From Gibbula magus (Eukaryota; Mollusca; Gastropoda; Trochida; Trochidae): a stretch of 64,000 nucleotides of DNA. The first letter of the stretch is position 1. Each line of letters starts with the position of its first letter. The stretch spans positions 39,892,873 through 39,956,872 of the forward strand of contig OW388291.1 in NCBI GenBank assembly GCA_936450465.1, read 5' to 3'. Below are positions 23,451-33,941 of the stretch, in pieces. The position numbers were made by a program, and so were the translations under genes. The notes under the pieces are model-generated. The model searched no databases, was not told where the DNA came from, and saw nothing but the letters and a program-made list of their open reading frames with translations.

Positions 23451-24043
23451 ATGAACCAAAAGGTATTCGCACAAGATGTCGGCAAATAAGCTTTTGAATA
23501 TATTTACGGTCCGTAGAAAACCAAGATGGCGGACTCGACCGACACGTGGTCTGGAACTCACCACGTCATGTCATAAATGACAAAGGCAAAGTTGATTATT
23601 TCATAGGAAGAAACATAATTAAAGATAAAAGACAATACTAGGATGTAACTGACAGAAAACTAACTAATTACCTGATTAACATAATATGTGTGTGAAGTAA
23701 CGACCCATTAGGGCCCCTCGCACGTGTGAGGGTCTACTTTCCAGCCTGGCCCTTTATAGCCTAACGTGACGTCTCACAACTTCCGTTGTGTAAGATGAAT
23801 TAGTTCCACATGAAACCTTGACAGTCCCTTACGGAAACAGCCGAAGTACTTTGAATGTTCAACTTCCACATGCCTGACGCATGCGCGAACGGAAGCTACA
23901 TCCTGGATCATCACTGACTGTCAACAAACACCGGAGGAAAACCCCAGCACTCATATCGCGGAACTCGTGTTAACGGAGGCCAAACAAAATGTCAGTCCAG
24001 TGCTAACATCACTTCTGGGAGGTAAAAAACACTGTTCGTTACA
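21981..24043 (-). repeat. 5' LTR of the Gypsy element, truncated
   Basis: The right end matches the 3' LTR through TGTAACGAACAG. The left side is made of satellite units that abut pol at 21,981. The 50-bp repeat block, the LTR end, the primer-binding site, gag, protease and most of the reverse transcriptase are missing. Confidence 0.8.
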
Positions 24044-24372
24044 ATAGCATGCCACGTTGTAATGTTTACAAACATTCTGCTATACACATGATACAAGTAT
24101 AACTATGTTATGACACTTTCGCTTGTGATCGTCTGTTTGTAACATAAACACACTTGAGTAACCCATGTCCTTACAGCAGTCCAGCTTTGTTTGTTCATCA
24201 TCTAGTAAGTCCAGTGGTATTATATTTAAGTGTATTTATTATCTACTAGTCTTTACCCGTGTTACGAGTGGGAGCTGTGAAATGTCACTTTACCAGTAAG
24301 ATCACGGATTCTCCTCGATGCCGAGTGTCCTCCAAGGTTCATCGTGGTTTTTTCTAATCTGTAGGAAAATAT

Positions 24373-25165
24373 CTATCCCCTTCTCTTGGATCCTGGTTTG
24401 AACCTTGTTTTCCGCAATTCGAAAGCACGATTTGCGAAGCGACCCCTCTGTTTCTTTAGGATTACTGGGAGATCTGTGCGAACAGTTATCCTCTTTTCTT
24501 TAAGGGAAGCCCATCCTTTGATAGAAGCATTAAACACTTTTTGCCGATCCTCGGCCCTCACGAATTTTACAACAATCTCTTTCGGCATATTTGCTTGAAA
24601 ATTCTCTGGGTCTGTACTCTTACGGGGTAACCTGTGCACATTCACAAACTGCATGGCTTCAGCTCCCTCCACACCGAGCAGACGAGTCCCCGGGTCCGTG
24701 TCATCGGGCACCCCATAGATGAGAAGGTTAGATTTACGTGAATATATATAAGGAAACGCTTTTCGAAGTCTGCCTTCATTTCTCTCATCTCCTGCTTCAC
24801 TCTGTCTATCTCACACGTGTTTAACTCTATCTGCTCGGTGTTGTGTTGTACTGTAGATAGAATATCCGAGATTTTCTCTTGTAAATCTTTAATTTCGGAG
24901 TTGACACTGTCTATCTTACTCATTATCTGTGAGGTCTGTTTCTTCAAAGCAGCAAGAATAAATACCTTCAGGTCTGAGCTGTCGCTGTCTTCCTCGATAT
25001 CAGCAATGGCGACCATATCAGGCGGCGTGATCACCTTGTCGGGTGAACTGTCTGCTCCAAGGAAAGCCTGAGAGAGATCGTAGTCTGCTCTGAATCGCCC
25101 CCTGGTGTGTCAGTGTCATGTCCTGATTGACGTTTACCCCTCTTCCCTCTTCCTTTGCTGGACAT
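24373..25165 (-). pseudogene. L1-like ORF1 protein
   Basis: The start is ATG at 25,165 (MSSKGRGKRGKRQSG, a basic N-terminus). One frameshift near 25,050 leads to ITPPDMVAIADIEEDSDSSD, then a long heptad-like coiled coil (IMSKIDSVNSEIKDLQEKISDIL..., 24,930-24,760). A further frame change near 24,725 leads to an RNA-binding/C-terminal domain (FVNVHRLPRKS, IVVKFVRAEDRQKVF, RGRFANRAFELRKTRFKPG). Coiled coil plus RRM plus CTD is the L1 ORF1p (transposase_22) layout. It would trimerise and coat LINE RNA. Two frame breaks inactivate it. Confidence 0.8.
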
Positions 25166-25289
25166 TTTGGTAGTTTTTATGGGCTAAGCGAGAGCGTGAA
25201 AATTGGCCTGTCACCATTCGGACAGCGCCACCTAGCCTCTCCAAAATGTTTTTAAAAAGTAATAATTCTTAATAAGCATGTGAGTGTGG

Positions 25290-25720
25290 CAAGCTGTACA
25301 GACACAAAGGAAATTTATATCATCCTCACTTAAAATTCAAATTGCACTGTTTACAGATTCTATCTTCTCTTTTTAACCAAATATATCTACCAGCCATTCA
25401 TGAAATAAGTAGCGAAATTTTGTAAAGGAGATTCAATATCTCTCAATATGTAACGATGGGAAATAGCTTCCGTTATATATAGATTTTGAAACAAAAAACG
25501 TATTTGATACAGACAAGTTGTTAATCCACATCCACATTTGCAAGAATATAAGTTTTCAATGAATTTGAATGGTGGAAAGAACATTAGATACAGAAATACC
25601 ACCAAATACTTCCTATGTGTTTGTCTTCTTGTCGGTTTTCATAGTTTTTAGCCTGTCAATAATTGAATAATACTCTTCTTCTCTAGGAATTAAAACCTCT
25701 TCATGGCATCATACCTTTTT
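25290..25720 (-). mobile_element. Possible LINE 3' coding remnant (unit A copy)
   Basis: On the minus strand near 25,380-25,290 the frames KREDRICKQCNLNFK and, after a shift, SEDEYNFLCVC recall the Cys/His cluster near the end of LINE ORF2. Farther upstream VLIPREEEYYSII is seen. The match is short. The paralogous copy is at 49,800-50,220. Confidence 0.35.
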
Positions 25721-25989
25721 TTATGATTCAGTTTTGAATTTCTCGTCATGGTTTATACCGCCATCCATTATAATGATTGCTCTCACAATAACTACTGCCA
25801 CATTGGGAACAACAGGATGTGCATTGTATATGCATCTGACCAGAGCTTTTGAGACAAGAACTTAGCTAACTTCCTACTTATGTGACATACCTTATAACCA
25901 TTTTGACATAATGCCTAAACACTAACAGTCAATTTGTCAAAAACATAAGGTACAATTTCAGTTGATTGGTTAAATGCGTAAGAAAATTG

Positions 25990-26454
25990 CTGACCGTCAG
26001 TCATTTGACAAAATGCCTGAAACATTGATTTGGAGGCAGAGAGGCACGGCATGTGATCAGAGGAACAATCAACCTGAAGCTCCCTTCGGAGGTGGATCCG
26101 TCATGTTGTAGGGGTGTTGTTCCTTTGGTTGTAAGCTTCATGCGCTGAATGGACAGAGGTACCAGAACCTGACCCTGGATGGTTCTGTAGTCCCTCATTT
26201 CGACAATCACTCTCTCGCCACACCTCCAATCTTCATGGACGATAATGCCAGACTGCATCTCACAAGCCCTTGTTCAGCATCTCCAAAACAATGCCGTTGA
26301 GATACAACCGTGGCTAGCCGGAAGCACATGGGGCATTTTGGGACAAGGGATCCTCCAGTCAAAACGCTTCAGGGATGCGTTGCTTTGCCCTAAAACTGTC
26401 AGTTTCGATGCGCAGCGCTGCATCCGCTCTGAGCAACGCTTCGCTATCTATCGG
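25990..26454 (+). pseudogene. Tc1/mariner transposase remnant (unit A copy)
   Basis: The plus strand reads WRQRGTACDQRN, GGGSVM, LNGQRYQNL, VVPHFDNHSLAT and IFMDDNARLHL, then in another frame VQHLQNNAVEIQPW and RDPPVKTLQ. This is the second half of a Tc1 transposase, with the FMDDNARPH aspartate kept. Frameshifts and losses are obvious, including a 12-bp deletion relative to 50,850. The unit B copy is 50,510-50,970, so it predates the unit duplication. Confidence 0.75.
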
Positions 26455-26499
26455 CGGCTTTGAAGACACATTTGTTCACTATTCTCTTAGAGGAAGTGT

Positions 26500-27760
26500 C
26501 TGATGACTTGCAAGTGGACACAGCTATGATGAATTTTTTATTATCAGTCATAAAGAAAGTGTAGAAAAACTTTGGCTATTTTTCCAGCTGGTTTGGAGTC
26601 GGAAATCAAACGAAAGAAGGTCCCAGCCTGCAGTGAAAATAGACACTTACATTGTCGATGTGGTTCACCGGTACGATGATCATGATTTTAGGTCTTATAT
26701 TCGAATGAACCGAAGTTCAGTTGAGGTAGGTCAGTTTGTTTGAATTTTAAGCGAGTTGTGTTTCATTGAAAATTAAATGTATTTGAATGCAACGTGACAT
26801 GGTAATACAGTATTAGATAATAGGAATCCTAATCATTGGAGCCTTTGTTATTGGAGAATAATACACTGTTACGTTGTGGTAATTTTTAAAAAAAATACTG
26901 ATTATTTAAGCACCAATAAACCACAAGATTAAATAGCCTACATCCGTATGTACTATTGCAGTATGATAGACCTACTGTTATGGTGGTCCTGCTTAATAAT
27001 TAGGCCATTACAAATTTAATTATCATGATTATGCATAAAAATGTAAATTATCTTTTTTTGTGATGTCCTTAACGCTGCAAAGAAATATGACAAAATTACT
27101 GCATACTTAATAACTTATTGTAACATTTGTTTAAGGTTTTGATAACAAAGATTGCTCCTTTAACACCTCGTCGGACAGTTGACATGGAGATGAAGACCCT
27201 GGCTTTTCTCTGGACACTGGCCAACCAGGAGTCGTTCCGTGGTGTTAGTGACAGATTTAGATTAGAAAGAGGACAGTTACAGAGAATATTCATCAGTGTC
27301 TGTGACAGTGTTAACGAGATAATGTCTGACTACATCAGCTGGCCTACCTTGCATGAAGCATATGTAAATATGCAAGAGTTTGGGTCTTTCCCAATGTTGT
27401 TTGGGCAATGGGTGGGACTGACATAAACATCAAACCTCCTCAAGGCACCCGTGATTCCTATATAAACAGGAAAGGTCACTTGCCATGAAGACTCAGGCTG
27501 TTTGCAATCAGCGCATGGAGTTTATTGTAGTGCATGACGCCCGGATGTATCATAACAGTCTACTTGCTGTCAAATTATCGGACGCTGCAAATGACTTCAT
27601 GCCACCCAACTGTTCATCTTTTGGGAGACGCAGCCTATCCATTACAGTTGCATTTGATAACTCCTTTTAGAGATAATGGCAATTCAAAGCTGGAGCCCCA
27701 CTATAAATAGCGCGAGATTTGCCGAGACCTCACAAATATGGAGTGGCAAATTCAAATAGG
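26500..27760 (+). pseudogene. PIF/Harbinger transposase (HARBI1-like), with an intron
   Basis: Exon 1 (about 26,503-26,725) encodes KIDTYIVDVVHRYDDHDF and RSYIRMNRSSVE. The intron 26,726-27,135 has GT..AG ends and keeps phase. Exon 2 encodes TLAFLWTLANQESFRGVSDR and LERGQLQRIF, then in a shifted frame GAMGGTDINIKPPQGTRDSY, RKGH, AVCNQRMEF, HDARMYHNS and finally LLGDAAYPLQLHLITPFRDN. The pattern is that of Harbinger nucleases. The first catalytic Asp (GAIDGT in the family) reads Gly here, about eight residues before HDAR are lost, and there are at least two frameshifts. The second catalytic Asp (GDAAYP) remains. It is a dead copy. Confidence 0.75.
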
Positions 27761-28149
27761 TCGCCTCTCCACTGAGAGCAAACAAATGCTGATATATAAA
27801 GTCACAGAAACTGTTGGGTATTCATACTTGTTGTATTTATACATAATACTGGTGCAAGTCATTGTGTTGAATTTTTCAGTCAAACACATAATACTTAATT
27901 CATTTTGAAGAAAAAATATTTGAAATCATAAGGAAGTCAGTACGTTAGCAGAGAGAGATTGACAGGCACAGAGGTCACATGTCAGAGGTTATGTTTACAT
28001 CCTGGTACCACAAATGGCGGGAAATTGCCATTTAGCAGGCTGAGAATCCCCATTTTGACATTACTCGTCAGCATAAATAAAATGGGAATCTTTTTTGATA
28101 AAAATTTGTTTATTATTCAAGTCATTCTAACAAGTTGAATCATCACTGG
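27761..28149. other. Noncoding stretch after the Harbinger pseudogene
   Basis: AT-rich, no recognised feature; possibly the 3' end of the same element. Confidence 0.4.
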
Positions 28150-29200
28150 GGTCACCTTTCACAAGTTTGTTCTTAAAACCTATTTCTGATTTCAAAATTG
28201 GATCAAAGGATTAACATGGCCTTAACCAATATCTCATGACCTTGACCTTTGATCAAGGTTACACCATCAATGATTACTTTTCATTGTGTATAATAGTTTT
28301 TTGTGAAAAAATGTTTAAACTTAGAAAAAGTACTAAGCAGTAAGCGCTCCAATGTATATTTTCTCATGATATGATATGTATGACCATTGTACTATTGGTC
28401 TCATGGCCATATATACGAAATAAATTCTGTTCTGTTCTGTATAACAGTTATGCGATGACTAAAAGTGTTCATAGTTAACATAAGGCATATTCACAATAGC
28501 ATGCTTAAGTGGTGACCTCACTGTGACCCTTGACCGTTGACAGATTTTAGCGAAAACTTTTCAAATCTTGGTCTTTCTCCATAGTTGATATGTACCAAGT
28601 AAGAGCCTGATAGCACAAAAGTTTTTGAAGTTATCGTGTTTACAAGGAGTTTTGTAGTGATTTCAGAACTCATGACCTTGACCTTTGACCTTGAATGTGA
28701 GCATGTCAAAATAATTCCCCAGGTGTATAAGATAAGAAGCTATGTATATGAGCTGTTGATACCTCCTTGGAAAAAAGTTATTTAGTGATTTCAGAACTGG
28801 TGACCATGACCCTATCTCGTGACCTTGACTTTTAAAATTCAAGGTCAAACAATCGGTGATCACTTTTCATTGTGAATCACAATCATGTAATGATTCAAAG
28901 TGTTAATAGTTGAAATAAGACATTTTCGCAAAAGCATGCTTAAGTTCCCTTGTTCCTTTCACGGATGTTAGCGAAAATCTTTTCAAATCTTGGCCTTTCT
29001 CCATAGTTGATATACACCTAATAAGAGCCTGATAGCACAAATATTTTTCAAGTTATCGTGTTTACAAGGATTTTTTTTAGCAATTTCAGAACTCGTGATC
29101 TTGACCTTTGGCCTTGAATATGAACATGTCAAAAAAATTCCCCAGGGGCATAAGTAAGAAGTTATGTATATGAGTTCTCAAAACCTAATAGGAAAAAAGT
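28150..29200. repeat. Tandem duplication rich in TGACCTTTGACCT motifs
   Basis: Two diverged copies of about 430 bp start near 28,495 and 28,920. Shared words include TTTCTCCATAGTTGATAT, AGAGCCTGATAGCACAAA, GTTATCGTGTTTACAAGGA and AATTCCCCAGG. A third partial copy precedes them. CATGACCTTGACC-type strings recur at 28,236, 28,671, 28,800 and 29,098. Confidence 0.75.
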
Positions 29201-30044
29201 TATAGCTAATACAAAACGCGGCAGCGGCGGCGATGGAAACTGCGCAAAAACTGATAGACTTAGTCGGGGCTGCTAACAACATACATGGTTCTCCCACACA
29301 GAGTTATTTATCTTTACTGCCATTAATGTCCCATGTAAGGTATTCCTTTAGGATTTGGATAAAGATGTCTTACTAGAGAAATAACACAGTCAGGCATGAT
29401 TTCTCTGTCACAGTATCTTTCTATCTAAACTACTTCTCATTTTGAATCATCTTCTCTCAGCTTTTCAGCTTTCTTTATTCTGTAGTTTGTAAAATTCCAT
29501 GCACCTCTGTCCAAAATTTACTGTATCGATCACACCGAATAGCAGTATTGGCAGTTCTAGCCGTCTGTCCATTACCTGACCACTTCTGAGGTGTAGTTGT
29601 AACTCATGGTGAACAAAAACATCTTGGACACTGTCCTTCAGTCAGAAGTTGAGGTGTGAGGGTTAATTAGATATTCACTGTTAGCACTATCTGCTACACT
29701 GGGACCAGATGTCGCCCATTCATTTACTGCTTGTGCCGAATCCCCTGTCTCCCCAACATCGTCTTCATATCTTTCATCCACTATGTCCAAATCAGAGTCA
29801 AAGTGGGTAAAGAATCCACGTATAGCCTTTTTGTTCTTCTGTAATTCTGATAGTAACAATTTGCTTCCTTTCTGCCATGTTGTCTAATGGAGAATGAGAC
29901 CCAAAAGTGTGAAATGTTTGACACTTGACTCAGGTCCAAGGAATGGACAAGCCAATTACTGCTGACTGGGAAATATCTTACTTTGGAGATATCGCTGATA
30001 ACTGTTGTAAACATCCGTTACTTCAAGTAATAAATTCACCAGAT
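29201..30044. other. Noncoding stretch, no feature recognised
   Basis: It contains short open frames on both strands (for example an acidic one at 29,638-29,859 on the minus strand) with no recognised family. Confidence 0.35.
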
Positions 30045-31850
30045 ACAATCTGGTACTGGTATAGAGGAACAGTTAGATTCGCTTCTTCAGCGATTTGGTA
30101 TAGAGACGAACACAACCAAAATATCCTGTGAAGTAATTATCAACTTCAATAAGAAATGGAAAGAATACGAGACATCAACAAGGCACCAAGTACACGAAAG
30201 GCGTGCATCAGATAACCCAACATCACAACGTGAGAGAAATTTGAAAAGAAAACCACAACCTACAAAGTTTCGAGGGGAGCTAAAATTGTACTATAACCAT
30301 AATGACGAGAAGGTGTCTTTGTTTAATAAGATGGATCTTATCAAGATGAAACTTGGAGAGGGGAAGGCATCTCAGGTGAATACATACTCATTCCTAAACA
30401 GCATAATGGATTATTATATATCCCAGAACAGCATTGGAAGGAATACAATGTCAGATGAGCCAGCACAAAACACCAGTGCCAACAGTTTTCAGAATGTGTC
30501 ATTTGAAGAGAGCTTGAATGAAGAACTTTTTGTTGGTACAGACACATGCATTCAGAATCTTATAACCTGCATTGAGCAACATAACTCAACATGCTCGTCT
30601 TAACAGCTGGTGCAGAAAAGTGTCAAGCGGAACCATGCTACTAAGTTTACCATCAAATGTTCAGTTGGACATTCTTTTGAATGGTGTACCTCCCCACATG
30701 TTGAAGGAGGTAAACTGTTAGTTAACCTGAGGTTAGCACATGGCTATTTCACTTCAGGTATGCTTCCTACCCAGTATGAGAGATTATGTGATGGTGCAGG
30801 TATTGGAAAACTAGGTAACAGCTACATGAATTACATCCAAAATGACTACGCTCGGTTGTTACAGAACTGTCTGATAAATCCAAGGAAACTGCAGTTATGG
30901 AAGAAATTGCCTCGTCTGTTGCCTCAGGTGTAGAGGACGGAATAGCTATTATGACAGACGCAAGACACTGCTGGCGCAAAAATGCAAGCTTTTCAAATGT
31001 AGTATGCCCTGGCGAAAACATAAAGTTCTTAACTTGGAAACAATCAGTAAAGAAGATGACCCTGTGACACAACGGCACGAACCTCTGGGTGTGAAGAGAA
31101 TATATGAACATTTTGACAATAAACAAGTGCTAGTAAGGTCCATGCACATGACAACAATGCTTCGGTTACAAAATTTGTCCGGAAGCGAGGAGACACGCAA
31201 AATGCAAATGACACCTGGCATATGTCAAAAAGATATCAAAGGATATTACGAAAATAACAAGCGGCTCAAAGAAGAATATGGGGGAAACATGGTATCAGGA
31301 ATTCTCTAATAAGGCAGCTTCAGTCAGAACACACATCTACTTCTGTCTGAAGAATTGTGAAGGTGAGGCCAACAAACTCCGAGCAGGCATTGACCACTTC
31401 ATTCATCATTACAAGGACATCCACAAAAACTGCAGAGAAGACTCTAGATGTAGATCCGATCCATTCTATGAACCGACAAAATTTGCCTTAATACAAGGTA
31501 TAGCTGAAGAATGCTTGCGCAAATTTCTTCAAAATTTACCTTTGTATAAACATGCTGAATTATATGCACTATGTAGGAACACACATTATGTGGAATCCTT
31601 CAATAATGCTGTACTTCAGTATGTTGATAAAAGGGTTGTTTTTGGCCGAAATATTTATAAAATGAGAATAAACCTTGCAATTTTGGACTGGAACGAAAAC
31701 GTGGATCGAGCAGTGACATCATGCACTTTGGCAGATGATATGAAACATTTCGGAGCACTGCTTGGTTATCCAGTACACACAAAGAAGACCAACAATTTCA
31801 GGTATATTATTTGGCTGATGTATATGGAATATCTATATGGAGGGAAATGA
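30045..31850 (+). pseudogene. Unidentified transposase-like gene, frameshifted
   Basis: Three long plus-strand frames follow each other: 30,045-30,603 (GTGIEEQLDSLLQRF, basic KRKPQPTKFRGELK), 30,610-30,933 (SVKRNHATKFTIKCSVGHSF) and 31,278-31,850 (KAASVRTHIYFCLKNCEGE, SRCRSDPFYEPTKFALIQ, RNTHYVESFNNAVLQY, LAILDWNENVDRAVTS). A degraded stretch links them with TDARHCWRKNA near 30,955 and NDTWH near 31,210. I recognise this protein layout as a recurring, multicopy uncharacterised family in animals. TDARH, DTWH and VESFN could supply a D-D-E triad, but that is inference. I cannot name the superfamily. Frame breaks and stops show it is not functional. Confidence 0.5.
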
Positions 31851-32129
31851 GGACATTAACATTTCACATTACACTAGTGGTATAACACTTCAGTTAATCA
31901 AAGAGAATTAGTTTTCAAACAGTGCATGAGCAAGTTAGCTCTAACATTCAGACTGATGTTTAGATGTGTAAACTGGTTTACAGCCACGTAATAAGTACAG
32001 ATGTAGATTGGCCGAATATGTCAGGAGAAGATTAATAGCCATGATATATTACCTACTTATCACCATGGGCATAACCTTGGTTATACAATAAATTGGATAA
32101 TACATCCATACGTGACCTGTTGGAAAGGG
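31851..32129. other. Noncoding 3' flank of the transposase-like pseudogene
   Basis: No recognised feature before the TATA-like sequence at 32,130. Confidence 0.4.
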
Positions 32130-32137
32130 TATAAAAG
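32130..32137 (+). promoter_or_regulatory. TATA-box-like sequence
   Basis: TATAAAAG is followed by a GC-richer CAGGGCCAGGG in otherwise AT-rich DNA. AATAAAAAATCTC about 850 bp downstream (near 32,981) could be a polyadenylation signal, as in an LTR. No second LTR copy is in the window. Confidence 0.3.
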
Positions 32138-32282
32138 CAGGGCCAGGGTAAATGAGAATCAAATCTAATCCTGGTGAGTCTAACGGTTTTCAATGTATCT
32201 GTAAATGTTTAACTTAGAATATGCTTACATGTACTTCACTGGTAAACTTATGTTTGCTGACTGTATCTGGTATAACTAGCTA

Positions 32283-32480
32283 ATGTATATGATATTTGTA
32301 GTGATGTGATATACTGACTAATCTTATGGATATCTTGTCAATGTACAATGTATATGATATTTGTAATGATGTGATATACTGACTTATCTTATGGATATCT
32401 TGTCAATGTAGATGATATTAGTAATGATGTGATATACTGACTTATCTTATGAATATCTTGTTAATGTATATGATATTTGT
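32283..32480. repeat. Tandem repeat of about 57-64 bp
   Basis: Three imperfect copies of a unit containing GATGTGATATACTGACTTAT and GGATATCTTGTCAATGTA. Confidence 0.85.
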
Positions 32481-33677
32481 AGTTACAATATACTCTTATG
32501 GGTATTGAGTTTCTGTATATGATGTGTGCAGTCGTTGTGAATATAAGTCAATACAAATGTTGTTTGTACATGATGTTCAAGTTTTGGCTTATGAGGATTT
32601 CAAAGTTTAAGTGTCCAATTTGAAAGTTAATATGAGAATTAATGTGTGTATTCTCGATGAGTATGTGAATATAAATGATATCACTTATGGGTTCATGTAA
32701 ATGAAAGAACCAATCAGCACTTCCCAATAGGATATATAGAGTGTATGTCGGTATGTTTAAAGTTAAAATACCGTTGTATATGCATTCTTGTTATGATATG
32801 AAAAAGGTATCGAATATAAAACCTTGATGACAAACGTGATGAAGATGTAACGAGTTGATGTATGATCAACTGTATGGGTTTACCGTTCTTTATTAATGTA
32901 TATTGCATTTTATTAGTTTGTATTATGATTTATGATTTATGCATTATAATTGGTGTGTGATTTTGTATATATGTTCTTGAATAAAAAATCTCATCCTGGT
33001 CTTTGAATCATCAAACCTTGGAGTTGTTGTGTAGTGTTGTAAAGTAGCCATCTCTACCGAGGCTAATTCCCAAAGCCAAAGACCACAAAAGTGATAAACG
33101 GGTTATGAACACCTAATATAAAAGGGTACTGAAGAAAGCCTTGTTAATAGACATTCTAACCCCGAATATGACTAAGTTTTTAAAAAAAATTTAAATTCCC
33201 TAAAAAATCATCAATTCGGGTTAAATTGCGCACTGCACCTCTCCTTGTGGTGAAGAAGACACATGCCAAATTTTAAAAGAATGAGATGAATAGTTTTTAT
33301 GCTATCAATCGGACAGGTCAGGACGGACAGGCGGACTCCTTGGTATTATTCGATAGCCCTAATCGTTTGTCAGGGTATAATAATACCACTGGATTGACTC
33401 AAATAATCATCTGCTGAGAACTTTCGATTTTGATAGTTTAACATTGAAGATGGATTATTCCGAGCTATCACCAAACTACGATCAGCATCATCTGCAGGAA
33501 GCAGGACTTTTGTGGCTGTCTTTTTGTAGTAAATATTCGATCTGTAACCCAGTTGCATTGCATTAGAAATTATTTGTTTTCTGATAGCAATGATCGTAGA
33601 TTGAATATTGACAGAATCCAAGGAACGAGAAGTTATCAATTCACCGAGATAACAACGAGACTGAATACTCGACTTCT
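32481..33677. other. Noncoding end of the 7.2-kb block
   Basis: AT-rich. Near 33,310-33,340 there is a GGACAGG/GGACGG tract of the sort that ends dispersed mollusc repeats. No gene recognised. Confidence 0.4.
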
Positions 33678-33941
33678 TCAGATCACATCAGGTTTAAACA
33701 TGATCCAGTCTAATGATAGCATTCGGTACAATGCATGACGTAGTCCTAATGAAATAACTCACGTCTACATTAAGTATGTAGTTTTGTGAAGCTCTTTTAC
33801 ATGACGGCATATATTGGCTTAAAATGTCTCTGTCGATCAAGGCAGCATATACGATATGGTGACAGTAAGTGGATAGAAGCTGTATCAACCTTGGAGAGAA
33901 TGACGTGAACGTTGACCGATATATAGAAACTAACAATCAAT

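Larger units (their letters stand above)
16477..24043 (-). mobile_element. Ty3/Gypsy LTR retrotransposon, internally deleted
   Basis: The element reads on the minus strand. Both outer ends follow the TG..CA rule: the minus-strand LTR starts TGTAACGAACAG at 24,043 and ends TCTCACA at 16,477. ATAG is duplicated on both sides (16,473-16,476 and 24,044-24,047). The left (3') LTR is complete at 16,477-18,410. The right (5') LTR has lost its 3' portion. The coding part keeps only RNase H, integrase and a tail; gag, protease and the reverse transcriptase palm are gone. A deletion joins the pol fragment straight to the satellite inside the 5' LTR at 21,980/21,981. Confidence 0.85.
8295..25285 (-). 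mobile_element. L1-like LINE carrying three nested insertions
   Basis: Reading the minus strand from right to left gives ORF1 (25,165-24,373), a spacer cut by a Gypsy element (16,477-24,043), ORF2 endonuclease and linker (15,835-14,301), a hAT element (11,053-14,300), ORF2 reverse transcriptase (11,046-9,807), a TTAA element (9,449-9,802) and the ORF2 C-terminus (9,445-8,645). Removing the three insertions leaves about 5.8 kb, a normal L1 length. The reading frame continues across the TTAA and hAT sites, which shows that the LINE was there first. Unit B lacks the block between 49,790 and 49,830, either as an empty site or by deletion. Confidence 0.85.
26455..33677. other. 7.2-kb block present in unit A only
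   Basis: The left flank CTATCTATCGG and right flank TTCAGATCACATCAGG are directly joined in unit B at 50,973/50,974. I see no clear target duplication or terminal repeats, so it could be an insertion in A or a deletion in B. It holds a HARBI1-like pseudogene, a tandem repeat region, and an unidentified transposase-like pseudogene. Confidence 0.7.
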
